DNA from: Magnolia sinica
Taxonomy: Eukaryota > Streptophyta > Magnoliopsida > Magnoliales > Magnoliaceae
Direction: 5' to 3'
DNA: 64,000 bases
Assembly (NCBI RefSeq): GCF_029962835.1
Contig: NC_080584.1
Span: forward strand, 79,078,862 to 79,142,861
Made by a program: the position numbers and the translations under genes. Shown here piece after piece: positions 34,901-46,458 of this stretch (positions are counted from its first letter, which is position 1; each line of letters starts with the position of its first letter). The notes under the pieces are model-generated. The model was not told the origin of the DNA, made no database searches, and worked only from the letters and a program-made list of their open reading frames with translations.

Positions 34901-37898
34901 TCAGCGCCTTGTAAGAGGACGCCACTCTATGAAGTGAATGTCGTGTTTGATGCTCTCATCTTCCCCACTGAGATTCTCCCACCATGCCATTTCACCTCCC
35001 ACTTGAACACCACCACCACCCCTTATAGCATTGTTGGGGCTGGCTCGAAGCGGAAGCTCCTTCAGCTTCCTACATCCCCTCACTGTTAGCTTCTTCAATG
35101 CCGGCAAATACCTGCCGCTGCAAATTCTCTCCAGCTTCGGTAGCTCCCACAGATGCACCGTGTGCAGCCGTTGAAGAGAGCCGTCCACAACCACATCCCC
35201 TTGAAACAGTGACTCTAGTCTATTGCAAAATCTGAGCTCCAGCTTTTCCAAGCTCAACAAGCTTACACCTGAGGAGACGAAATTGACGAGTCTCGGACAG
35301 TGCTCCAGATATATGTGCTTCAAGAGTGGGAAGCTTATGATCCTACCCATGCCATCACATACTCTCCTCATGCTTGCAAGATCAGATATCCATATTTTCT
35401 CCAAGCATTCAAAACATTGATTCTTACCACCAAAGAATATCTCCATCTGCTCGCAGCTCTTGACCTGACATTCTCTCAGTTCATGCATTTGAACATCGCC
35501 AAGATCTCGGATGAAGGCATTGTCCCACAAAGTGAGTAATTCTGTACGACTGAGAACCCCCTGAATAGCGTTTGTGCATCTCTTATCTCCTTGTATCTCC
35601 AGATGCCTGTGGAAATGGCATGAAGGAAGAGGTAAATTACATTTTTGGGTCTTCAAATTGATGTCCTTGTATGTGGACTTCCTTCCTTGGAGAAGGATAC
35701 CTTTTCCTCTTCTTCTTCCTTCTTCTTCTTGGTAAGGAGAGATGCGGATATGGAATCGAGAGAAGCATTTTGCTCTCAAAAAATGTGAAGATGGTTTTAA
35801 GGACTGCAAAAGCTTGTAATTACTTATCCTCATTTGAGGCCCACCTTCATCTCTAGGATTTTCATCATCCTTTGGTAAAATAGAGGTTCCACAGTGATTC
35901 AAGTTGAACTCTTCCAGCTCAGTATTCAAGTCATCCCAGTCGATCTTACTAATGCGATTCATGTGGAGCATGTCCAGCCGCCTTAAATGAGATGCTGTGC
36001 TGATACCTTCAGGCAACTGTTGGAGTTGAGTGCCTGAAAGATCCAGCGCATCAAGTCTTGTAAGATATTTCAAGTTCAAGGATTCTAAGCATCTGCAACC
36101 TTTTAGGATGACTTGCTTAATGACATCAATTCTAGACAGGTCAAGCTTTCGGAGGTTTGGCAAGACAGCCCCAAGAGAAGAAGAAACCTCTTCTATGTCT
36201 TCGATGGAGTAACAAGAGCGAATGTCAAGCACCTCAAGAACAGAGAAGTTACGCAGATGAGGCAGCAACTCAATCTTCAAGGAAGAACATTTTGTTAATA
36301 TGAGTTGCCTAAGTTTGACCAGTTTGGAGAGAGAAGATGGTATAGATTTCAGAATGTAATCATGAGCTAAGCTGAGAACCCGAAGCTGTGGCAAACGCTC
36401 AATGAAAGCGTCTGGAATTTCCGTTAGAGATGAGGAACTTGTTATTGAGAGTTGTTGGAGGTTGTGCAGCTGGGGAAAAGAGGAAGGAAGAGATCTGGTC
36501 TTTGTGTCAGAGAGATGGAGAGATCGAAGGTTGTTCTTGTGCTGAAGGCACTCGTCTGGTATCGATTCCAGATGAGTATCTTCAAATTGAAGGAACTCGA
36601 GTTTGTCCAAAGCTTGCAAGGAAGAGAGGAGAGACTCAGGCTCTAAAAGTTGACAACTATAAATAGACAAGAATCTGAAATTGTGCAAGGAGGAGATGGA
36701 GAGGGGCAGAAATCTGATTGTTAAGCGAGAGAGGAGGAAGACGCGAAGGCCTTGCATTTGCTCGAAGACGAAGTTGTTTGGAAGGGTAGGAAGACCACCG
36801 GGTCCTTCGAGCAGTAGTGGAGAGTTTGGGGAATTTAAGAGTAAGAGGGAGGTCATCACTAAGTCGTAGATTCCATATCGCCATCCTCTGAATGTCTTCC
36901 CAATCGCCAATGTTCTCTGTCGGTAGGGAATAATCGTGGATCCAGAATTTGCCATGAGTTGAAGCTATTCTGTTACTCGACATGACCATATCTATAGCTT
37001 TTTCAGCTAAACGTTGGGGCACCCTCACCTCATCATCCAGTTGCTCTACGATGGAACGAGCCTTGAGCTCTATAAGCAGAGCATCCACCTTCTTCTCCAA
37101 TGTCGTCAAATCCTCTTCTTCTTCAATTCCCTCTCTCATAACCATAATTCCCTCTGCAATCCAATACCTTGTCGGCAATCCCATTTTAAAACGCCCACGA
37201 AAACTTACTGAAAATAACAGGAGGTAGAAGAAGCATTCAAGGACAGCATGGGGAGTGAAACAGGCAGCGATGGTGGGAGAAGAAGCGACAGCAACAGCCT
37301 CCTGACGTAACATATCTATGGACAAGTCTTGAAATTCAATTGTCTCCTCCGATTCCAACCTTCGGCTGCTAACGTATACAACCTTTGTATTTCTAATATT
37401 TGCAACACCCACATCATCTAAATAAATGCGTCGAGTCGCATCTCCTAGTATTAACAAGAACCTCTTTCCCTTGAGCGATTCATCGATTTCAAACGAGACT
37501 TCCCTCTGTACATCCTTTTTAAGATCACCGTCTTCATCGTCACCCTCCTTTATCCCCAATCGGTTTGCAATTTCCCTCTGCACATTTCGAGGACTCCAAT
37601 CCTCTTTTGGTAGCTTTACAATTATCTGCACATCGAAGATATCAGATCCCTTCAACTTTCGAGCTGCATACTCCACGATCCTCCAACTTCCATAACCTTC
37701 ATACCCCCTGACACAAATGGCTCTGATCTTCGGATTCCTCAAGCATTGCAAGAGCTCTTTCCCGGCACGTTCTACGTCGGGGGAGAAGTTGTCTAGCCAT
37801 CCCTCGAATGTCGCCTCGTCTCCTCCTTTTCGGACAGCAGAGACATCTATTTCAGCCATGCGTGGTTGTGTCTTTATATCTGAAAATACGACAGCCAT
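34901..37898 (-). pseudogene. NLR-like gene copy A (At4g19050/RPS2-like), one frame break
   Basis: Minus strand, about 1,000 codons, starting at 37898 (a second ATG at 37869 fits the family). The first 360 residues are a diverged NB-ARC: P-loop position 65-72 reads GYEGYGSW instead of GxxGxGKT, kinase-2 at 148-153 is LLILGD, RNBS-B is near 171-180, the 'CFFY..YWIAEG' RNBS-D-type block is at 222-250, and PQR replaces MHD at 294-296. There is no clear CC or TIR domain. The rest is LRR with CC-NLR-type C-terminal repeats, ending at 34901 in a normal 'GGEMAWWENL' tail. NB-ARC and LRR are in different frames: near 36816 the sequence lacks two bases that copy B has. So this is a recent pseudogene, or an assembly or allele error, of a receptor-like protein that probably could not bind ATP normally. 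Confidence 0.8.
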
Positions 37899-37959
37899 TG
37901 ATAAGAGATGTAGTGGGATTGTTTTAAAAGAAAACGTATCACCGAACGGACGGTCATGT

Positions 37960-38410
37960 CATGGGCTCTGTGGGTCCACCCTCATGTATATGTTTTATCA
38001 ACGCCATTCATTTATTTGGAAAGATCGTTTTAAAGAATAAGACAAAAAATTAGGCAATCGAAGGTCTAAGTGGACCACACCACAAGACGCTGCCGTGGGG
38101 ATTAAAAGCCTACCGTTAAAAACTTCTTGGAAGTCACGGAAGTTTTGGATTAAGCTGATATTTACATTTCCCATTCACACATGTGTATGTGTAACCTTGT
38201 GAGCAGGTTGGATGGAAAATGAAAATCACGGTGAGCCCTAGGAAGATTTCTATGGTAGGCTTTTAATCCCAACGGCTTCCTGTGTTGTGGTAGACTTGAG
38301 CCTTAATCTGCCTCATTTTTTAGCTAATGACTTAAAATGATCTTTCAAAATAGATGAAAAGCATTGATAAAATATATAAATTAAGGTGAACCCCATGGAG
38401 CCCTTGACAT
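37960..38410. repeat. Palindromic repeat, copy 7, upstream of NLR copy A
   Basis: Left end 'gggctctgtgggtccaccct' with 'atgtatatgttttatcaacg'; right end 'gatgaaaagcattgataaaa' followed by 'gtgaaccccatgg'. The inner arms read 'aggtctaagtggaccacacc' and 'gtagacttgagcc'. It starts about 60 bp from the ATG of NLR copy A, so it lies in the place of that gene's promoter or leader. Confidence 0.7.
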
Positions 38411-38514
38411 GGCCTTCCATCTATAGGCAGGTCCAAATAGCGGGTAGTACCCCGTCCACGCTCGGGCGTTAACTAACAGATTGGAAATGACGGAAGGGGA
38501 TTATTGAGTAAACT

Positions 38515-39145
38515 CTGTGGGGCCCACCATCTTCCATCCATTTTATCCACTCGGCCATCCATTTTATCCTATAATTTAAGGCTTTAAACTGAAAGTGAAG
38601 CATATCAAAAGCTCAAGTGGACCATGTCACCTAAAATGGTATGAATTGAACGCCTACATCTGAAAAGTTCTTAGGGCCACAAAAGTTTTAGATCAAGCTG
38701 ATAATTTTTTAAAAATTTAATTTAATTTATTATTTTTATTTAGCTTGTTAGTACACCCACTGTCAGTTCACACTTCACGGTTAGCCACCCCCACTAGGAA
38801 TCGATACCAAAACCTCAGTGTTGAAACGAGGTATCTTTCACTCAGTCTACCACTTGAGCCATGGATCTGGGTGTGATCAAGTTTTAGATCAAGCTGATAT
38901 TTGTGTTCACCCTTCATCCATGTCTTTGTCATCTTATACACCGGTCAGGATGGCAAATAAACATTCTTGGAGGCCTTAGAAAAGTTTCAATGGTGGAAAT
39001 CAATACTTCCAATGTTTCATGTGGTATAGTACACTTAAGCTTTGTATATGCTTCAATTTTGAGATTAACTCCTAGAATGACATGAAAAAATGGATGAACA
39101 GTGTTGATAAATCACATGAATTCAAGGTGGGCCCAACCGAGTTTA
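38515..39145. repeat. Palindromic repeat, copy 8, with SINE inside
   Basis: Left end 'actctgtggggcccaccatc', right end 'tcaaggtgggcccaaccgag'. Without the 38704-38879 insertion and one copy of its 20-bp duplication, the repeat would be about 435 bp, the usual size for the family. Confidence 0.75.
38704..38879 (-). mobile_element. tRNA-derived SINE
   Basis: A 176-bp minus-strand insertion flanked by a perfect 20-bp duplication (38684-38703 and 38880-38899). On the minus strand it begins with a tRNA-like head: an A-box-like 'tggctcaagtgg' followed about 50 bases later by a B-box-like 'ggtatcgattcc', then a unique body, and it ends in an A/T-rich tail (aataaaaataataaatt..). These are RNA polymerase III promoter boxes and LINE-dependent insertion marks, typical of plant SINEs. 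The perfect duplication suggests a fairly young insertion. Confidence 0.85.
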
Positions 39146-39234
39146 CTCTTTAAGCAATTAGATTTCAGATATGACTCCTACGGTAACAAAATCAGATTGC
39201 ATATTGAGGTACCAGTACGCCCTTATGGTATTGA

Positions 39235-39463
39235 GTAAACTCAATTGTGCCCACCGTGAGTGTATGTGGTATATCCATGCCTTCCATCAGTTTTTTCAGC
39301 TCATTTAAGGGGTTTTAATTGAAGTAAATTCAAATCGCAAGTGGTTTGCACAACAAGAAACAGTGATAATAATGATTTCCACTGCTGAAACCTTTCTAGG
39401 ATCCACATTAATGTTTATTGTCATCCAACCTGTTCACAAGATCATACAGCCATGGATGAAGGG

Positions 39464-39513
<50 letters not shown>

Positions 39514-39705
39514 TGATCCAAAACTTCTACGGGCCCTAAAAAAATTTCAATGCTAGAAGTTTAATTCACACTGTTTCATGTAGTGTGGTCCATTTGATCT
39601 TTGGATAAGCTTAATTTTTGGTTTTAACCCCTAAAATTATCTTATAAAATGGACAAACGGAGTGGATGCAATATATAAATCATGATGAGACTCACACACA
39701 AACAG
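39235..39705. repeat. Palindromic repeat, copy 9, with (AT)n
   Basis: Starts 'actcaattgtgcccaccgtg', contains 'aatcgcaagtgg', 'cacattaatgtttatt', an (AT)n run at 39467-39509 in the right part of the centre, then 'gtggtccatttgatctttgg', and ends 'gagtggatgcaatatataaa'. Non-coding. Confidence 0.65.
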
Positions 39706-39734
39706 GAGAGGAAGAGATTAAGTGGTGTATCACA

Positions 39735-40835
39735 CACCACGGACAACTTTTGTGGGTCCCAACATGAAGTATAAGTTATATCCCAACCATCCATCTATTT
39801 TATGATCTTGTTTTAATGCTGGAAACAAAAATAAAATGAAATCTAAAGATCAATTGGTCCACACTGCAAAAAAGCCTCCTACCAGTAAAATCCTTTTGAG
39901 GGTCACTTAAGTTTTAAATCAATACAATATTAGATGGAAAATAAACGTTTTGATGAGTCTTACGAAATGTTCTAACGGTGAGAATCATTGTCCCAACTAT
40001 ATCTGGTGTGGTCCAATTGGGGCTGAAAGTTGGGTGGTTCAACCTGACCTACTAGTGATCGACCCAACATTGGGTTGGGCTCGGGCAGGTTGTATTGAGT
40101 CCGATCTTAGGCCTGGGCTATACAAACACCAACCCGATAAAACTTGGGTCAGGCTTGGGTTGAGGTCTTGGGTTGCCTGGCCCAACCCGAACCCGATTAA
40201 TATATAAGTTACTAATAAATTATAATAGTGGGGATCGTTTGTGTTGAAGAAGGCATAGAAAAATTCCAGTGTTGTTGGGTCTCATTGGTCCACATCATTT
40301 CTAATGACTTAAGCAAATAAGATATGCCAGATTTTTCTCTCCCAAATAGATCGTGTGCTACACAACATGACTTTTAAAGAAATAGTTGTCTTATATTTTA
40401 ACTTGTTTGTTTAGAAAAAAATAAAGTCCTGTACTATAAATAATTACCTATATAATTAATAAAATTATAGATACAAAAAATAAGATATATATTGAAATAC
40501 AATAAACTAATTTAATAAGGAAAATATTATCATGTATCCACCCGATCAACCCGACCAACACGACCGAGCCCGCTTGGGTTAGGCTTGGGTCGAGAATTCT
40601 CAGCCCGAGGTTGGATTGGGTTGGGTTAGGGTTGAGGTATAAGAACCTTGGGTTGGGCTAGGGTTGAGCACCAACCCGGCCCAATCCACCCGACTTTCAG
40701 CCCTAGGTCCAGTTGAGCTTTGGATAACGTTTATTTCTGGTCTTGTCCTCTAAGATGATCTCCAGCCAAATGGATAAACGGTCTGAGTATAATAAATACA
40801 TCATTGACGGGCCATGTAAAATCTCCTTTGAACCG
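39735..40835. repeat. Palindromic repeat, copy 10, split by a hAT-like MITE
   Basis: Left piece 39735-40018 ('caacttttgtgggtcccaac', 'gatcaattggtccacac'), right piece 40707-40835 ('gtccagttgagctttggat', 'ctaagatgatctccagcc'). Without 40019-40706 the two read continuously as the family's right arm. Confidence 0.7.
40019..40706. mobile_element. Non-autonomous hAT-like element
   Basis: About 688 bp with terminal inverted repeats: left 'ggggctgaaagttgggtgg', right end the complement of 'ctagggctgaaagtcgggtgg'. An 8-bp duplication flanks it, gtccaatt at 40011-40018 and gtccagtt at 40707-40714 (one change); edges could shift by one base. An 8-bp duplication and these ends fit hAT. The sub-terminal parts are rich in 'aacccgaccc'/'gggttggg' words while the middle is AT-rich. 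No transposase. Confidence 0.75.
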
Positions 40836-41079
40836 TTCGTTCAACTTCGAGATGAGTAGCGTCAGCACTCGTCTAAGCACTACCCATATCAGATAGGTGG
40901 GTGCTGTATGGTGCATCAGCCAATCCACTTCTCGTGCTGGTGGTAGCACCCAATCCGCGCCCCTGCATTAACTAACGCATTAGAAATGACTTCTACGGCA
41001 ACGGATTGGCCTCACCCAACGGAAGCAAATTGGTTGGTGTATTACACACCACCCACCTGACTAGTGCGTTGACATCACC

Positions 41080-41525
41080 AAGTTTTGTGGGTCTTACCAT
41101 GGAGTATGTGTTATATCTCAACCGTCTATCCATTTGAGCCTGTTGTAATTCTTGAGCTAAAAACTAAGACAGATTTGAAGATTAAGGGACTACGCTGCAA
41201 AAAGCAGTGAGAGATTGAACGTCTGCCATTTTAAACCCTTTTGGGTCACATCAGTTTTGAATCAATATGATATTTGTTTTTAGTCTTCATCCACGTGTGA
41301 CCTTATCAACATATTATACTGTATGGAAAATAAACTAACTTGATGATAGGCCCTATAAATGTTTTTAAAGTGAGTATCATTGCCCCACTGCTATTTGTGG
41401 TGTGGTCCACTTGAGATTTGATTATGGCTCATTTTTCTGATTCATGCTTTAAAACGATCTTGCCAAATGGATGAACGGTGTGGATATAATAAATAAATCA
41501 TTGTGACACCAGTGTAACTTTGATC
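41080..41525. repeat. Palindromic repeat, copy 11
   Basis: Starts 'accaagttttgtgggtctta', right arm 'ggtgtggtccacttgagatt' and 'ccaaatggatgaacggtgtg'. Same subfamily as 28785 and 39735. Confidence 0.65.
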
Positions 41526-41644
41526 TCCTTTAAACCGTTCGTTTAACCCAGAGCTCGAGTACCATCAGCGCTGGTACGCATCGATCGGATCGGTGGTGTG
41601 CGGTACACCAGCCAATCCGCTTCCTCCGGAGCCGATTAGGTGGC

Positions 41645-42145
41645 CCCAGCCTCATCCAAGATGGTACGGTCCTTACAGTGGGGCTGATCACGTTGAACTA
41701 TTTATTCTACATCCACACCATACATCAGTTTTTCGTATTTTTTAGAATATCATTTCAAAAATTAAGAAGAATATCCAAATCTCAGGTGGACCATATTAAT
41801 AAGAAACAGGGGCGTGATTCACCCATCGACCATTAAAACATTTCTAGGGCCTAGGTTAATGTTTTAGTAATGTTTATATATGCCATCCTACCTTTTCACG
41901 AGGGCACATAAACCGAGGTTAAAAAGAAAAAGAAAACAAACAAACAAATACAAGATTGATACAAAAATTTTGCAACTCATTAATGGTCAATCACCATTAT
42001 TTCCCATAGTATGGTTCACTTGGGAAATTAGAACTGCCTCATTTTTAGTTGCGTGCCTTAAAATGACATAAAAAATAGGTAGATAGGGTAGATATAGGTT
42101 ACATAGATCAATATATGCCTCACAGTAAGTGCTGCACCAACTCTG
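41645..42145. repeat. Palindromic repeat, copy 12
   Basis: Left words 'tccaaatctcaggtggacc' and 'aagaaacaggggcgtgatt'; right words 'ggttcacttgggaaattaga' and 'taaaatgacataaaaaatag'. A lysine-coding A-rich patch near 41920-41955 gives a spurious frame. Confidence 0.65.
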
Positions 42146-42204
42146 ATGAGGCTGGGGCGCGCCTAATCTGCTTACTCACCCAACGCCCAGGAGCGGATTA
42201 GGTG

Positions 42205-42650
42205 ACAGCCGGGATCCACCCACGTGGGTGGGACCCTTGATTATGGGGCTCACAGTGATGTAAATCCACACTGTTCAATCATTTTAAAAGTTAATTTTAG
42301 AGCGTAATTCTAACAACGATGCTTACTCAAATCTTAGGTGGACCACGCCACAAACACAATCTTGGTTGAATCCCCACCATTAAAAACTTCCACCGGAATG
42401 TTTTTTTCCCATCCAACCTAGTGATAAGGTAACAAACACCTGGATGAAGAGACCATGCAAATATCATTTTGATCCAGAGCTTTTATGGCGTACAAGTTCT
42501 TAACGGTCAATCACCACTATTTCCTGTATTATGTTCCATCTCCTATTTAGAACTGCTTCAATTTTTGGATCATTCCCTAAAATGAGCTTGCAATATGGAT
42601 GTACTGTGTGGATGTAGTCAAATACATCACAGTGGGCCACACAGTTAGTG
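42205..42650. repeat. Palindromic repeat, copy 13
   Basis: Left end 'atggggctcacagtgatgta', right end 'gatgtagtcaaatacatcac' then 'agtgggccacaca'. Central words 'gtgataaggtaacaaacacc' and 'gatccagagcttttatgg' match the family. Confidence 0.7.
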
Positions 42651-42666
42651 TCCCTTGGTTTTTTTG

Positions 42667-42668
<2 letters not shown>

Positions 42669-42724
<56 letters not shown>
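42669..42724. repeat. (AT)n microsatellite
   Basis: About 28 AT units just beyond palindromic repeat copy 13, followed by an AT-rich tail to 42760. The frame through it (YIYIYI) is an artefact. Confidence 0.95.
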
Positions 42725-42727
<3 letters not shown>

Positions 42728-42811
42728 TATTATTATTATTTTAAATTTAAAATTGAGAGAGATTTTGTATTTAATCTCTCCCTCTTATACAAAGGCCTAT
42801 CTCTAGTCTCC

Positions 42812-44690
42812 TGTTATGGGTAAAATTGGACTTAGATCAATGAAAGGCAAACGGCTCGGATGAGAGATCAAGTAAGAGCTCGGCCAAACGAGAGCTCAGC
42901 TAAATAGAAGTTCGCCCCTGATATCAACTGCAACCCTCGTAAACAGGCGCAATGAACAGGAACCTTGGTCACCTGTTCGGCCTTTCGCTATCACGACCGA
43001 GGGAAAACCAAGCGCACCGACCTAATCACAAACTCAAGCCTGACTAAAGAAACTTAGAGGTCGGCCTCGGAGACCGACCACAACTTCATCAGATGCTGAC
43101 CACTGGGAGATCCGATCCATATATGGGATGGGATACCTCCTTGAGATCTTCATCGAGAATAACGCCGAGATAAGTGTCATATCTTCGGGGGAAGATCTCT
43201 TGCACAATACGTATCTGCATGGAGGACTCACTACCATACACGGAAGAGGCCTTGGAAGGTTATAAATAAGAACCTTACCTATGAGAAGAGGTATGCACTA
43301 TCACCCTAACTTCAATAGACCCAGAGCATGCTTATCATGACTTAGGCATTGGAGGGTCCCTGGCTACAACTAGGGCTCCCATTGTCACTTGGTTTTACAG
43401 GTACACGACAGTCTATTAGGGACGACCAAATTCCAGTATGAACAGTTTGGTGTTGTCTGTGGAAATGATATTAGAGCCATCAAGGGACGCATCTCAAACA
43501 CCTATCAATGACAAAAGGAAGGAAGATGGCCTTGGCTGTTATCGCTGCATCAGCTCTACCACCATTAGAGCAACCTATGAACCCCGGGACCCATCCTCAC
43601 AACATTAAACCGACTTCACCCCTGTGACAACCCTGAAGAGGTCTCGTAACTAGGAGGTCGGCTCGTTTCATTGCAGAATTGAGTCAAGGCCTTAACCAAC
43701 AATATTGACCGGATAATGCAAATACTCGAAAGGTAAGACCCACTTCCTAACCTTGGAGTAGAACAGGTGCAAAGACCGAGCTATCCCGTCCCCCCAAGAT
43801 ACCTATTGACTCATATGTAGCCAAGCAGAAGCCAGGGGAACATAGCCATGCACACACATATACCAGAGGAACTACAACGCTCGCTAACTCCAACCAACGC
43901 CATACCCTTGAGAAAAGGAGGCGTGGGATGACCCCCGAGGTGATAGGAGAAAATAAAGTCCCATGGGAGGACGAGCTCAAGGAGATTCGGGGACAACTCG
44001 ATGACCTATAGCAAGCGTACCGTACTCGGGTTTCGACCTCCGTCGAAGCCATATTGGAGGAAACAAAACCCCCATTCATCGATAACATCATGAGATCCTA
44101 ACTTTCACTTATATTTCATATGTTTCAAATCACCCCTTACTTTGGAGCTAGAGATCTGATCGAGCATCTTAAGTGTTTTAGGGCATGGATGGAGCTACAT
44201 CGCATTTCAAGCTTGGGACTGTGTCGACAATTCTCCTTGGCCTTGTCAGGAGCAGTACGAAAGTGTTATGGACAGCTAAAACCGAAGTTCATTAGCTCAT
44301 CTGCCCAACTCAACAAGACCTTTGTCATGCGGTTCATCAGAGGGGAGGATATAAGGAAGTCTACAACCCACCTCCTCACCATCACCTAGAGGGAGGAGGA
44401 GCTGTTAAAATATTATATTGTTTGCTTTAATGAGGAGGCGGTACAGGTGGAGGGATATTTAGACCAAATAGCCTAGGTTGCTATGATAGAGGGTTTATGG
44501 GAAGGGAAATTTCTCTTCTCAATTGGCAAAAACACCCCAACTACTTTGGCTGACATCCTTTACAGAGCCCAAAAGTACTTTAACATAGAAGAGTTTTTCA
44601 GCTCACGGAAAGCTAAGCGGAGTAAAGGCAACTCGGCTAAGGACATAAAACATCTATTTCATGCATAACATAAACAACCAAGCACTGCAA
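42812..44690 (+). mobile_element. 5' part of a TAT-like Ty3/Gypsy element, broken
   Basis: A probable LTR, TG..CA, lies at 42812-43444 and is followed at once by a primer-site region ('tttggtgttgtctgtgg') that resembles the TAT-group site. Gag text follows, strongest around 44040-44640 ('LALSGAVRKCYGQLKPKF', 'FVMRFIRGED', 'LYRAQKYFNIEEFFSSRK'), matching plant TAT-like gag. No pol and no second LTR are present, so only the 5' end survives. Old fossil with several breaks. Confidence 0.78.
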
Positions 44691-44734
44691 GGCCCATCAA
44701 GTTGAATATTTAAATCTACTTAATCTGTCATATT

Positions 44735-45129
44735 CTACCCTCCATTATAGGCCTTAGGGAAAAAAATAAGTCATATCTACAACAAAAATGGGCAACACCA
44801 TAGGAAATAATGGGAATGGGATGCCCATCATAAGTCTTTGTGTGTGGCAACCATGGTGTGAATCTATCTTTAACTGCTAATAATGAAATGGATAGTCAAT
44901 ATCTATCTTTAAAACCGTTAATCGGGATTAATTGTGTAATTCATTGGAATGAAGTGAAGATACAAAAATCAGTATAACCCAAAATGTAGGCGGCCTACAA
45001 ATTTATGTTCTTCCTATTAGCATAACCTACCAGAGTTTTTTGTTTTTATCATAATAACCTTTGATATGTACTACTAAAAAATATGGGTTCCACTTGTAGA
45101 CAACAGTTTAACAAATCAGTTGAAGTAAT
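44735..45129. repeat. Dispersed repeat family 2, copy B, left part
   Basis: Homologous to 2010-2236 and, at its right end, to 3000-3050. The Copia element begins at 45130 and the repeat continues after it at about 61755. Confidence 0.55.
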
Positions 45130-45418
45130 TGTTGATCGAGTGCCTTTAATCCAGTGCTAGAAAAGTCCTAGTCAATTTGACTGAAATAGTGGGTGAATAT
45201 GTGATTGCACATTATGATGTTTTGAGTGTTTTCAATTCGACCAGATGGATTGTTCGGTTTAGGTTGGTTCGACCAAGGTTCCAATTGGTCCGACCAACAG
45301 AACAAGTAAGTGTTGTCTAAGTGTAGGTTTTATTTGCAAATCTTATATTAGGGTATTTAAGGGTTCTCTTAATTGTGATTAGGGTTAAGACTTAGAGAGC
45401 TTAAACAAGAAATCAAGG

Positions 45419-45934
45419 TGTAACACCCCGTACTTTCAGTACTAGGGCGTCACCACGTAGATCTAAATTACGTATATGCAGTGACCCACATAATTTACCT
45501 TACACGTCACTATCCAACGGCTCTCAATCTATCCATCTTAACCCTTATATTTTAGACTATGACAACTCACATCATCATAATAAGATTTGAGATCAATCTA
45601 ACCGTTTAACAGTCACAAGTTGACCCCGTATTTAATGAAAATCTTATTTTTATAATCTTAAGCGTGATGACATCTCATCATACGCCTATTTGGTACAATC
45701 GAACCATATGAAACAAATTTAGGGATCAAAATCACAAAATCCACCATTCATCAGTCTACAACGTCCCGTAGGAAGACCATCCTATCCAACTCCCAAATTA
45801 CACCTAAACATTCATTAGGACCCCTAGAGTTATCGACAATTAAATACTAGGCAATCCAATCGTTGGATCGTTTAAACCATGTGATAATGGTCCTAACTCC
45901 TAATGACCTATAGTGTGGCCCACAACATGAATTT

Positions 45935-45979
<45 letters not shown>

Positions 45980-46404
45980 ATACAATAATAATAATAATAC
46001 AAAATGATATAAATACATATACACACATAACAAAATAAATGAAATAAAATGAAATTATTATTTTTATATGGGTAGTAACAAGTCTTGAAGATGTAGACGA
46101 CCCATAGGGCCACTTTAACTGTTGACGTTCGATTTGGGGTAAATCTGACTGACAAAACAATTATAATCGTCCATTAAAGGTCAAGATCTAGATAACATGG
46201 CCCACCTAAGCTTTGCATTAACCTCAACTCCGGTCAGATGGCCCAAATGGGCCCATAGAGGACCATGGACGGAGTGGATCTCTCATAAACGTCGCAATAG
46301 ACCCCACACTGAGGTGCATGTGCACCTCAGCCAATGTGCAGGACATGCACAGAACTACCAGGAGTGGTCAAAGCTCCACTGACTGAAGTTTCCATAAAAA
46401 GAGA

Positions 46405-46458
<54 letters not shown>

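Noticed and set aside
36430-37695. Several plus-strand frames of 60-90 codons opposite NLR copy A
   Set aside because: Antisense shadows of the NLR coding strand; equivalents recur opposite copy B.
45900-46160. Frames encoding histidine-threonine runs
   Set aside because: They arise from a (TG)n microsatellite in the LTR and recur at 52341-52656 for the same reason.
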